Origin: Fasciolopsis buskii
Lineage: Eukaryota > Platyhelminthes > Trematoda > Plagiorchiida > Fasciolidae
DNA: 64,000 bases
Assembly: GCA_008360955.1 (NCBI GenBank)
Contig: LUCM01007285.1
Location: 71,568 to 135,567 of the forward strand
Direction of reading: 5' to 3'
The notes beneath the pieces are model-generated. The model ran no database searches and was not told where the DNA came from. It worked only from the letters and a program-made list of their open reading frames with translations. Within the stretch, counting starts at the first letter, position 1. Each line of letters opens with the position of its first letter. The position numbers and the translations under genes are program-made. Below are positions 1 to 12,000 of this stretch, one piece after another.

Positions 1-3000
1 GTCGCGTGACGCTGACCTAATGTTTGTCATTCTCATATGGCTTCCAATCTAATTCAGATTGTCAGGATTGATGAAATCCGTCAATAATCACGGTTAAATG
101 ACACAGATGCCAAAAGAACACCTTTGTACTGTTGGCACTAAGTTCCAGGCTGATGAAATGCAATTTATTTATCAAACCAAATGATAAGGTAGCTGCCGTA
201 AGCCAGGACAAAATTAACGGCGCAAAATCATCGCGTTCCAGATTTCCTTCTTACATCGTTTGATCTATAGTGACTGTAAGTCTGGATGGCATATAAAAGC
301 ACGATATGCCGTTGTTGTCTGAATTTTGTTCATTTTAAACGACAAAACGGATGCTTGATCAAGGTGACTATTAAGCAGAACAAAATTTGTGGGATTCTTC
401 TGGAGTAATAGTTTGGGATTGTGGTTTAGTACGTATGGTAGATTTTCTTATTATATCCCTATCCTATGAGTAATAATGCGATTCCTAAGTGCAAATGCGA
501 ACCACTACTAGATGCAAACAAACATGCCAGTAAGCATCGTCTGCTTCCGTGTACTCCATGTTTGTGGCTATCTATGTTGCTGTACGCGGGTTTCATGATT
601 AAAATAGAGACCGGTTTCAAAATGCTCTAGTCAGATAACGGATTCGCAGGTGACCCATGGATGAATGACCAAACATTCATCAAGATCATAATAATTAAAT
701 ACATGTACAACTGAAGAATAAATTAGGTTGCTATCAAATTCCATAGTATCGTATTTGAGAGTCATGGATAACGCCTAAATAAACACAGCTGTATTCTACC
801 CTTAAAGTGATTGAATTGAGTAACTTGAAGTGATATCTGATTCTTCGCATACCGATACCTGCTGTTTATCGTACGGGTAGAGACTAATTCAGGAGTAACT
901 GCATAATTTTTCGAGCAAACTTTATTTAATCTGCGTATATTGTTGCTATTTAATTGCACTTGTTTGCGATCTTTTGCAGTGAGAACGGAAATAGTGAATA
1001 GTTTCAAATGATATACGTGCAAGGGACTAAACATCCACAGTAAAGATCGAACTACTTCATCCTACGACTAAAATAACACAAAAAGGGTCAACTAAACAGT
1101 TACCGATGGAAACTTCACATTGCTGTTTAAGAAATTACGGGCTCCCAATAAGAGTCACATCCGGAAAAAATTGATTCGAGTCAAATATTTTAGTTACGAA
1201 TAACTTCAGGCAATCTCTCTAGAGCTTTTCCGAATTTTTCAGCCTCATTCAATGTGGCCGAACAGGGAGGAACTGATATTTCAGTGAAGTATCAGTTCTT
1301 GGAATGCATTATTGATCTGCAGAATGAAGAATCAAAAGCCGACTACACAGCGACCGTCTGTAATTGGCCTAAGCAACAGTTTTTCAACTGTTCCTAACTA
1401 ACAAATCTTTTATGAAAATGGTAAAAGAAAATTTATTTACCAATTAAAATACATCATTTCTTTACAACCAAGAAGAGAAAACAATGATATTTTTCCTGAA
1501 GCAAACAGAAGTTTCCGGACCAGGCTAAAATTCGGGTACCAGAGGACGATATGGCAGACAGTACTTCGGCTAAGAAAGAAACCAAGAGAGTTTCTCAAAT
1601 CCCCGTAGACGAATTCGGAGAAACGAGGGCATCTTCTGTGCAAACACCAATGCACACATACAGGATATATGAATGGATATCGATTAGTAGAGTTAGCAGT
1701 CGTCAATAAAAGACTCCGGTATTTGTGGTGCACGCACACGGAAGCAAAGAGGAGAAAATGGGAGCAGCCACTTGAAAAAGTAAACAGTTATAGGACAGAA
1801 CCACTCAGAAGGTAGCAAAAGACCGATGCGTTTGGTATCGTGTATTAAGCATTACTTCTGCTCCTGCAAAGTGAAATCGTGTGCTCAATGCAGATTTATC
1901 TGGGGAATAGATTTCCTGGATTTCGACTAAAACAAAGAAACATACAAAGCGAAAATACTCAATTTTGGTCTCAGTTGTTTCAACTTCACAATAAATGGTC
2001 GAAACAAGGCAGTGAGGTTCAATGTCGTGATCCTGCAAGTTCCGTAGATTGATGTGAAATTGTACAGACGGACGAATTCGAGTCCTTCCGACACTCGACA
2101 TGAGAAGTGGAAAATCTTGTTCTCTTGAAAATGTTTCAAATCAACCAAATAATTGAGGATCAACAGAGGGGCACATTATTGTTTCATTTCACCTTTTATT
2201 CGAAGAAATATCTTCTATGGCACCCTTTGTTTAGAGTGACCTTTCACTAATCGGTAGCATTACTAGTCGTAAAATATTTGACGCATTCTTCATAGGGACA
2301 CAAACCTGAGTAATACCAGGGCCACTAGTGTATTTACCGCAAGGTTCAATGTTTAATACTCCTAAAGATCAACATGAGTTTTCGGAATCCGTTGTCAGGC
2401 AATCTGCTCAGTCATTTGCAAGCTCAAACTAGCCTCGGAAGCGAATCCGACATCCAGGTGATACACATCCTCATTGTCCGTAATCAAGGACGGTGTGACT
2501 TGGAAAACCGTGGCCCACTGAACAGTATCAAAGTAGGCGACAGCAAAGAGTAGCGTGCAGTAAGATAAATCAATCGATTAGGCAAACAGAAGAAGCTCAA
2601 CAAACAAGCCGTTCGGCTATAATGAATGATACAAAAAACAAACAGTATTCGCACAAAAGAGCAACCCGATAAGCCACAACTCAAACAACCAAAAGAAGCT
2701 ATCCAACCGGAAGGCAAGGCACCACTAAACAACCATGTACCATACACTTGTGACAGTGTTAGCTCGCCTGAAATCACCTGTCTGACTGTAGCAATCATTG
2801 TGCGCAGTCGGCCATAGATGAGACATTAGCTGAAACCTTTTTATCCTGAAATGAATTATTTCAAAATATTCTACTCCAATGGTAGGAAAACGATGGCAGC
2901 ATTTCTGTATACAATTAGCTAATCATGGTTTTTAAAGGCAAATGGAATGCTTCTTTACAACTTCTGTTGTGAAGGTAATACTGGACTGTACCATTTGCAT

Positions 3001-4050
3001 GGAGACTTCACCTCGGACTCCTTCATGAAGGTTAGCAACTGCTTACAATACGAAAAAGCTTTGGTGAGTTACCGTGTGATTCTAGCACGGGCTGATCGTC
3101 AATTCACGCTTCTAAAGACTCATGTGAGATTCTAATTTTAATTCCCCAAGGTTCAAAACGATCCCATGAAATTGACTATATCACCTACTCAAAGAATTGC
3201 TACCAATTTATTTTGTCCACCAGATGAGAAAATGGAAGCTTATAATTTTTTGCACGGGTGTCAATCACCAGCGAAATGTTAGCTAAGGTGTGGCAACATG
3301 GGTGGTACGTGAATGAGACGATCATTGTCTCGAGGACCCTGCTCCTCTTTTTTCTATCTTGAACATTGCAAGTGGAGATCGCACTGGTTAACCCGAGGGT
3401 AATTCACCAAACCGAATTCCAGTTTAGTTAAACTGCTATGCTGTGGGTTCAGAATTCATTATTATCAAAAAGCGGAGTCACTGTTCAGAGTAGAAAATTG
3501 AACCAATGTGCGATCATCCGTCAGCTGAACTGCCTATCATCATCGAAATTAACGGAGAATTAAAAATTTGTGCTTCGTGAATAAAAAAACCAAACGTTAT
3601 TCGTAACCTGATCAAATTATTGCAATCAAAGAGCTTTGGGATTATATCTGAGGGAAAACATCTTGGTGCAGGGTCAGGACTCCACTGCTGCCTGGTTCCC
3701 AAGAGAATAGAAATCGGTAAATTCGCAATTGAAAGTGCGGTTTACACAAAACAAGTTTGTATTAGGAAAGACGAGTAGACACGAAACTACAAGATGCGAC
3801 TGCTTGGCATAAAACTGCTTAAGAAAGATTTTTGTCACTCTTTAGTTCAGAATAATTTTACAGTTAACATTTTGATCGTTTTTAAATCGGTGCTTAGAGG
3901 TGAAGGTTAGTGACGATTTCTCATCACGTTTCGAGTCAATCTACTGATTGTATGTATTCACATCGTTATCGCATTTAGCAAGGGACACGCCCTTTGACTG
4001 GCTGCGCTACGATTCCGTGTCATATTTCGTTATTTTGTTTTCAGATATTT
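1..4050. other. Unassigned intergenic or intronic DNA
   Basis: AT-rich sequence with stop codons in all frames. The longest open frames are about 100 codons and show no motif I recognise. I see no tRNA, no tandem array and no clear transposon end. A chance origin explains the short open frames here. It could be intron or intergenic sequence. Confidence 0.5.
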
Positions 4051-4337
4051 GGTTCGATCATGTTCACCGTTCGACGCCACAATCGCTCGGAATTAATTTT
4101 ATTCAAAAACCATATCGTTTCTAAACATATACTGGGATCCCGTATTGCTGCACCTCAACGATATTCTAATTGCTCTAAAAGGGGCACTCGTGCTGGCTGG
4201 TAGGCACCTCTTAAATGCACCGTTCCAGCCAAGATGTCCATTCCGGCTTTGTTGAGTAACAACATCCGTTTTCTGTTTACGAAAATGTCAGATCTGTCCC
4301 TCACACTTCAGTCATCGATCCATGTTCACAAGTGTGT

Positions 4338-4830
4338 CACTAGACACAAGAATCGTGGCTGAACCCGGATATCGCTGATTCACTCGCGTCGACAGACAGC
4401 TTGAGACTACATCGGAAAGACAGAATTTTGGACAAGAAGAAGGGTGGAGGCGTTGTGGCAACCTACATAAACTCCTGATCTGGCAAGTCCGAAGTTATTT
4501 ACACGTATTCGCTAAACGGAATTCACTGTCTCGTAAAACAGTGTCACCCTAGGTTTTCGCGCCATACAGATATTGCCCCTTTTAGCTCGGAACACATCAA
4601 AGTTTTTTCGACTCTTTTCTAGCATTTATTATTCCTCTTCTTGAGGATAGTGCGCATATTATTGTAGGTGATTTCAATAATGCATCTACCCTAACACTGA
4701 CCGTGTCTGATTTGACTGACCTCTACGTTTCTCCCACCAGAGGCGACTGCATTTTGCATGGAGTTATTACCAACCTCCCTGATTTCTGTCTCCTGAAATT
4801 GCGTGCTCCCATCTTAAGTAGTGATCATTG
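4338..4830 (+). pseudogene. AP-endonuclease (EEP-type) domain of LINE-A, frameshifted
   Basis: This is the remains of the target-nicking endonuclease of the LINE. In one frame there is 'SWLNPDIADS' (from 4353), corresponding to the usual ETWL block, followed by 'HRKDRILDKKKGGGVV' (to about 4457), which matches the conserved DR...GGGV segment. In a second frame come 'IIVGDFNN' (4658-4681), the GDFN catalytic motif, and 'SSDH' (4817-4828), the C-terminal catalytic Asp-His pair of the exonuclease/endonuclease/phosphatase fold. The first two motifs are in a different frame from the last two, so at least one indel lies between about 4460 and 4650. The Glu of ETWL reads as Ser. The spacing between motifs is right for the family. 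Confidence 0.85.
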
Positions 4831-5609
4831 TCTGCTTCTGTTTAGGCCCCAGATATATTCTCGGTCAGCCTCCCTTCTTTTGAGAAAACAAATCAAATCC
4901 GAGTTCGCCTCCGTAACGTTTCACACAGCAACCTTATTTTTCTTTAGAAATCCCTTACACCCGCATCTGCATGTTTCTCTTTTGAACCCCTTCTCAGTGG
5001 CAATATCAAACTTTTCATAGAGAAGACCAACGCATTCTTTGGTGTCCGCTGTTCTTTGGGAATACCATTCATCTCAAATGGCCACATCTCCACCCAGAAA
5101 CTGAAATCCCTAACAAGAGGCAAGGAGCATTTCTATAAATCTCGTAATAACTCGAGCGTGCTGTATATTTTCAACCTAATAAAAGCTGAAATCCAACGCA
5201 TCGACAGGACATTCGCCAGCCAGCTCTTGAGTGATAACAACAATCGATTCCTTTGGCAAGGCATTTGACTGTTGTGTGGGAAGAAGAAAAAAATATGCGA
5301 AAACATCTGCGGATGTCGACAGCATCAATCGAGCTTTCATCCGCCCTTCCATCTAACCAACATTCATATTTGGTCAGGGTGATGATACGAAAAATGCCAA
5401 TTTTTCTGAAGAAGAGGTGCTCGACCTGCCGCTTACCACAAAAATTACAATAGGGGTTGGTTCTGGCAGTCTGTCCTCAGCTCATTAAAGGCATTGTGCT
5501 GTGGCTCTGACCGATGCATTTACTTTTCTAATTAACTCGTCATAATCTTCCTCTTCCACCTGTCACTATCATTCCCAACCATAAATCTAACAGTTTTTCT
5601 GCTTTAGCA

Positions 5610-6570
5610 AAACGTTTTTGCCCCATCGCCTTACCATCGTCTGGTCTTAAACTCATGGAGCTTGCTATACTTAGGCTCCTGTGTTCTGCTTTATTATCCT
5701 GGCGACCGTTTTTCAGTTTGCTTATTAATCTAACAAGCGCACTATGTACGTCATCGCCTCCCTCATTTGCCGCTTTTGTAAGTCCTTCAACGCGTCAATG
5801 AAATTTATCTGTTGAGCCTTTCTTTAATATTCGTCGGCACTGAACTCGGTCGCACGGTCTCTTCTACTTCACAAACTGCAAACACTTGGTTGTCCCAGAC
5901 TATTATTAGCATGGCTGTTTGAGTACTTTAATAGCTGACACCAGTGCACACGAATGGACGGTAGAGCTTTAAAATCGTCGATTATCAACTCAGACGTGCT
6001 TCAGGGTGCTGTTTTTCACCGTATCTTTTCTCTACTTACATCAGCGACTAATCAACTATTTCACCCTGTAATCTATTTGAGTATGCTGATGATGTTGCCC
6101 TTTCCCAAGTCGTTTTGAACAACGATGATTTTCAAAGTACTTCCAAACAACCTATCTTCCGTTTACGATTTCTCTGCATAATCTAGTTCAAATCTCAACA
6201 CATCTAAGTGTTTCGAGTTTCTGTTCTCTCCCTCCGTTCAGCCTACCCATCCGAAACGTCTTCCATCAACTCAAAAACACTTACAAGGGTCGGTTATGTT
6301 AAATACTTAGGAGTTACTACTGACAAAAATCTGAAGTGGACTTCTCACATTTTCACTTGTTTAAAGAATCTCCGACGGTTGTCATTTCAAGTCAGGAAGC
6401 TTCGACACCACAAAGTGAAACAAAGCACCATCTCCCAATTTGTTTACCAATGTGTTTTTCCAATGCTTCTTCACTGTCCTCCGGTTAGTTTTCCAGGTTT
6501 ACCCAAAAGTGACTTTAAAATTCTCCGGGGCTATCAATTGTTAGCCATGTGTCCTTCATACAACTAAATG
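5610..6570 (+). pseudogene. Reverse transcriptase domain of LINE-A, degenerate
   Basis: RT blocks can be followed in order. 'FCPIALPSSGLKLMELAIL' (from 5616) is the block normally reading FRPIALTSSLLK. 'YSSALNSV' (5828-5851) is motif A, and the codon before it, where the catalytic Asp is expected, is a TAA stop (5825-5827). 'LLLHKLQTLGCPRLLLAWL' follows at about 5862-5918. A TGA stop lies at 5936-5938. 'VLQGAVF' (5996-6016) is motif B, a frameshift follows, and 'YADDVAL' (6082-6102) is motif C with the catalytic Asp pair. From 6208 to 6567 one 119-codon frame is open and contains the 'KYLGV' and 'LKW' thumb-side blocks; the Met at 6208 is only the first Met in that frame. Its translation differs from that of LINE-B at three residues out of 119. 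The domain is dead because of the stops and frameshifts. Confidence 0.9.
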
Positions 6571-6795
6571 AATTGTCCCTAAATCCTTGTGATCAACAGT
6601 TAACAGAATGCAAGGAATTTGCTCACAAATTTCTTTTTGATCCCACGCATCCTCTGCACAACGATTTTTCAAAGTGCTTTTCTCATATTCCAACTTGATC
6701 TGCTTTTCTTTCCACACCCTCTAGAATCAATATCCATATAAATTCCACTGTCACATAGTTGCCACACTTTTTGACGAACCGTGACGGTGTTTTTG

Positions 6796-8702
6796 CCGAA
6801 TTCCTCAATAACGTGTTTTAATGTGTCATGACTATTCCTGGATAAGGTCTTTTCTATTTTTACGAGGCGATGAGTGTATTTTTATTTCATTTACTTCCTC
6901 CCTTTGTTATTTTACCTTCCTATTTTTTGAATGAGATGCGGAATCATTGATTGTGCGCGAAAATCTATACAATACCATACAGCACAATGCAACACGTTTT
7001 CCCTCAAAGCATAATTTATTCAACTGTGGGAGACAGGTGGTTCAGACTCGAACAGAGATAAGAACACAACCTCATGTTGCTCACGTACGTTTTTGCCTTC
7101 GGTCATTATACTTTAGTAATCCTTTGATGTTTCGTCGCATTACAAGTAACTGAAACCATGATGAAACCCTTCTGACCACAGAATGGAAAGTACTCTTATT
7201 TTGTGGAGAGTTGTTGCACTTACTGCTGAATTAATCACCCTATCACTTCCCGCTGTATTCCCCGTCAGTCAGAGCCGTCTCTTCCTCAGAACGGACATAC
7301 GAGCCGTTCGATGCTTTTTAGTTTTAGGCAAATAGGACATTGCCGCTGTACTATCTGCCAGAGACGTTAATTCTCAATTAAGGAAGTTTATATCCTACTT
7401 CACTTCGTGTTTTTAGTTTTATTTAGTATTGAACATTAATGTCCGTGTTTTCCTGATACAGTTGCTGCAGTTATGGTACGTTCCTTTCCATAGAACTCAC
7501 GCACTTGCTCGTTTTTTCCTACTTGAAGAGTAACTACTTATTCCGGCTGATCACTATTGCAACACTGGAGGACATCTATTGCACCCATTCTTCCGCATTA
7601 TAATAAACAATCCCAAATAATCGCTCTCACTTTGAGGTGGTTTGTGCTCTTGTTTGAGTAAAAGCTGCTATATATGTCCTTTATTAAATCTCTATGTTTG
7701 CATATTGCAGTTTGTTCTACTATAGTTAAGAACAGTCGGATTATCTCCGGCCGGTTATTTTTTACGGTCCAGCGGACATTTACGGAACTGCCTTCAGGAT
7801 AAACCAGAAATAAACACCATATTTACAATGCACAAACAATACAGATGTATGCTGGAATTGATAGTGACTGGGTGAATGGGATCCCTTGAAATTGTTTAAA
7901 GCGTGTGGGCTGTTGATTGGTAGTCGGAATAAGTGAACGGCAGCAGAAGGTTGATCATCATGGATTAATTGAAAAATAAGGTGTGGTCAAAGATACAAGG
8001 ATCATGACAGCTGGTATATGTAGAATACGTCAGCCGCCAATGGTCGAAATGAACAAAGCAGTTACTTTCAAACTGAAATAACGCTGACTACCAGCTGGCC
8101 GCTGATGTAATTTCTGGAAGATTTTTGACTCCCAGATACATAATCCCTTTGGTATCACCCAACTAACTGAAGGTTCATATACTGTTATTCGGACTGAACA
8201 CAGTTTATACCGCAGAAGTCTATGTCTCAACACTCAGTCTCCCCGTTTGCGGCGCAATTTAAAAACTCTTAAAATTAATAAAACGATTGAGTGTATTAAC
8301 TGAACCTGACGACCTAACTAATCTCAAATCTCATTTATTGGTTACTGTCTCCTTGTAGTTGCCATACTAAGAATTATGATTTTGTTCCTGACGTTAATGG
8401 TCCATGTTGGTATACCCTTATGCCAAACGAGATGCATTAATTTTGTATTTACTAATATAAACAACACCAACACCAGTGTGGAAAATCGGTAAGTCGGATA
8501 CTTCTATACTGCTTCAATCCAGGTCTCGTTATCCTGTACATACCTGAGCCCGGGTGGGAGACGCTATCACCAAATTAACTCATGGCAGTCCATCTAACAA
8601 GGGGAACATAAAACAGCATCACACGAAAAACTAGTTTCGTATTGCCTCTAGTCTGACAAGTGACCGTCATTCAATCATGAAGGTAAGTTATTTTGATTAT
8701 AA
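6796..8702. other. Unassigned DNA between LINE-A and SINE copy 1
   Basis: No open frame above about 70 codons, no recognisable protein motif, and no clear repeat unit. The stretch 6796-7000 keeps the T-rich composition of the LINE but does not match LINE-B. Confidence 0.45.
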
Positions 8703-9010
8703 CTTTGCCGTACTCAGGCTACCAGGATAGTTGTAATCTATCAGTAACAGTTCAAATGCTGTGCACCAGCGACTTTTGGCTATGTAAGGCAGTAACCTAT
8801 AGGTACAACAGCAACAATCGTTGAAAGCCTCCTCCGTAGTGTAATGGCTAATGCGTTCGACCCAAATTCATTCGTCCCGGATTTGCGTCCCAGTTCGAGT
8901 GCGGTAGGTATCCACTGCAGATGATTCTTAGCAAGAATAAAACAGCTGTACAGTACTTCCTTGGTTTCTTAATGGCGAACTGAGCGTTGTTATCACACGA
9001 TAAGTTCATG
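8703..9010 (+). mobile_element. SINE family 1, copy 1 (tRNA-derived, diverged)
   Basis: Short non-coding retrotransposon, inferred to have been transcribed by RNA polymerase III and moved by a LINE in trans. A tRNA-like head carries a box A-like run (8845-8855, 'TGGCTAATGCG') and a box B-like run (8879-8890, 'GGATTTGCGTCC'). The 5' leader 'CAGGCTACCAGGATAG', the block 'CAGCTGTACAG...TTGGTTTCTTAATGG' and the terminal 'TATCACACGA' all have counterparts in the copy at 36841-37160. Copies diverge strongly from each other, so this is an old insertion. Ends are set by the limits of that similarity, and I saw no target site duplication. Confidence 0.65.
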
Positions 9011-12000
9011 AAAAACATAGGCTTTGGGATGATTTCATTTTAACTGGAATATTCAGATTTATTCCGGAACACTTCGCTTTGATCTTTTAACTCTTCGGTG
9101 ACGCCAGCAATTCTGCCGTCAGATAAACCGTGTATTATTGCAAATGCCTACTCTGTGTTGATGGCTTAAATAGTTTTTCTCTGAAAAATGCTGAAATCAA
9201 GATAGAAGTAAGGCTGTCAAAAAATCAGCTAGTTTATCAAAAAGTGTGATAAAGGGCGGAATATGAGTAAAAAATATTGCGACAGTCTAACTAATTAGGC
9301 AAATGCAACGTATGTTTCGTTCTAGGAAGTAGTGGACCAGACATTCTGTAAGGCTCACATTTAATTTGCAGGATTGTTATGCAAACAATTTCACCGTTTC
9401 GTCAACAATACCTGCTGCTTCATCAATAGTGTCCATTCGAAATCTAATCTCAAGTTCTTTAAGACATTCAACTGCAGACGAAAAACCACATTGGTCTAAA
9501 AACAATTCATTCAGGTATTGTTGCCACACCCCAAACAGTTTGTACACTTGTTGTTCCCATGCCTAATCGCAATAGACGTTTTGGAGACCCCACGGTGTGT
9601 TTTCGTGGGTGGAGCGTAACAAATAAGGCCAAGTCTTTAAAAAAAATATCACTGAAATTGTTTCCTTTGTTGTCTCAAAGGCCACGGAATATTTTCACCG
9701 AAATGCGAACGCTACTGCAGGACATGATTATGTAAACAAAAGTGCACGTAACATTCCGTTCACGACTAGGCTTAACTAGAAAGCAATTTCGAATGGATGG
9801 TGGGTCTTCGCTGCGATTGGCTAACGTACAAAATTAAGATTCCGTCATAAAGTTGTTTTTTTCTCAAGTGAACTAATGCTTTTATTGATTCTCAAATTAG
9901 ACTGCATTCAACTTGCAGGTAGACGTGTGAAAGTTTGCTCGCGCAGACACATACGAATGGCAAGTAGTTTTAATTTCAAGTATCGTTGTTAAAATAATAT
10001 GCAGGATGAATTACTAATCCACAACCGCAAAAATACACAGGAATTGAGCACTCTTCTTAACCACTTCATTCAAAGAATAAAGTTGTGAATTTTCTGGGTT
10101 TAGCAGGTAATGATAAAACTAACTGCATGTGTATGCCGACGATAAACAACTACCGTAATTAGTGAATGATATTTGGAGTGAACACATGGAATGCACTCAG
10201 GAATAATGCTTTGGACGTTAATTGTCCTAAGCCTTGGATGGATAATCGTGCTTACTCAACAACAGCTCCATTAGAAATTTTATATTAAATCTACCTAATC
10301 ATTTGTGTTGCAACATTGTAATAGACAATTTCTGCTCTCAGATGACAAGTGTTGGACGCATGCATTTTGGTAGGTTGGCGGATGTCAGAAGAGTCACTCA
10401 TACAAAGAAACATCATTTTATAAATGTTTAGATTGTGAAAATCAGGCATCGTGCTAGGTGTCAATTTGGTAATGTGCAATCCAAAGCAGAAGTTGAATCA
10501 ATACTTTAATTGGAAAAATCGATAAAACGATTGCTCAACGGTCCTACGGTGGACTTGACTGGGATCATTCTACTTCTGAAGATAATGCACCAAAATATTG
10601 CACCACTTCATCCCTGACCAAGTTTAACATTATGATGGGAAAACATCGTAAACATTTCGTCATAAAGTCTTACTCGATTGGAACTATCTTGCCACCAACG
10701 ATGCGGACAGTAAGTGACGCGCAAAGGCTGTATTATAATATAATTATTTTGTAATATACTGCTTGTTATACTCTGAAGCTGGTTTGTTTCTAACTGCTGG
10801 TGAGAACGGCAAATAAAAAATATTACTTTTGCTTTCAAGGATTTTTCAGCTGCAAAATAAAAAGCCTGATGAAATGTCGCATACCTGAGGAATTGCTGGC
10901 TTTGTTGCATACATAATGCCAGGTAGAAAGGAAAGGAGAGTTAATGTTTCCCCAAATATCAACAATAAGTTTATCCAAAACTACTTTTGGTTCCTCAAAC
11001 TCATGTGAATGAAAGCCGGCTTCGACTTGGTTTTTAGATCTTCGAATATCTTATCCACATGACTCTCACTCAAAACTGGTACTGTCACATTAAATGTTTC
11101 TACTTGTTGCAACCCAAAATTCTTTGGTTCATTCCAATCTTGGACCGACCCGTTTTATATTGGCTAGATGGTTGCCCACCCGGGTTTCAATTATTCAGTC
11201 AACAAAACGACTTCACAGAAGTCTCTAACCTCCCGTACGAAGTGTCCCTTATGATATGACAGTGGATTCTGGAGACGAACATTTATCTCACACCACTTGT
11301 AACCCAGCCAATCAGTTTCGCAAAAATATAGGGGACCAAATAATCGTGAAACGTTTTGTGCAATAAGTTGCAGTAACTTTCTTTGGTTAAATGTATTAAA
11401 ATGTTTAAAACTGCGACCGAAAAGTGAAGAGTTTTATCAACCACCAACCAGCCATAGATAGTGGGGAAAACTATCAACTCCTCACTTTGCATTTATTATT
11501 GTTTTCCTCTTTGTTTTCAACTCCATAGTGTCACAGAATGTGCTGTCAGAATGCTGATTGCATCGGGTATAAAACGAGAGCTATTGATAAAAGTGGCTTA
11601 TCACCGGTACAGTTGGTCTTAAATAATCGTACTCCACATGCCGCTGAACGGCAGAGACATTTTTCACAACCACAGAAATTTACTATTTTCCATTAACCTG
11701 GGTAAACACAAAACCTTCACTTGATTGTTTTTCAAACTGACAGTCGGAGACGATCATGAGTGCATTGTGAAAAAAATTATGAAGGCATCCCAGTGAACTC
11801 AAAAGTATGCACACATTACACAGAAAATTTCAGCAACTTGTCCATCCAACGCTAGTTTGAGATACGTGTAATGTACGAAACAATATAACCGAATACCACA
11901 AAATGATTTGTTTCGCTGAATTTAATGGTTTAAAGCTAGATCTGCTAACGGATAGTATGCCGAAAGATTTTTTCGGGAGCTCTTCCTTTTTTTAATTTCA

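Larger units (their letters stand above)
4050..6795 (+). mobile_element. LINE-A: near full-length, inactivated APE-type non-LTR retrotransposon
   Basis: The order is that of a CR1/Jockey-like LINE: a short N-terminal stretch with a 'KRGTRAG' run (about 4180), an endonuclease domain (about 4340-4830), a linker, then a reverse transcriptase domain (about 5610-6570) and a 3' tail of about 230 bp. Such an element encodes an enzyme that nicks the target and copies its own RNA there by target-primed reverse transcription. Motifs sit in different frames, with several stops, so it cannot make a full protein. The plus strand is rich in C and T, unlike its neighbours. The 3' limit of 6795 is set by where similarity to LINE-B (58065-58996, minus) ends. 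There is no poly(A), which fits CR1-like elements. The 5' limit is approximate, because only faint protein similarity supports 4050-4180. The CR1/Jockey assignment is from motif style only. Confidence 0.85.

Noticed and set aside
151..190. CTGATGA runs as hammerhead ribozyme cores (here and at 10864 and 26551)
   Set aside because: Some flatworm SINEs carry hammerheads, so I looked. None of these has a stem II followed by GAAA at the required place.
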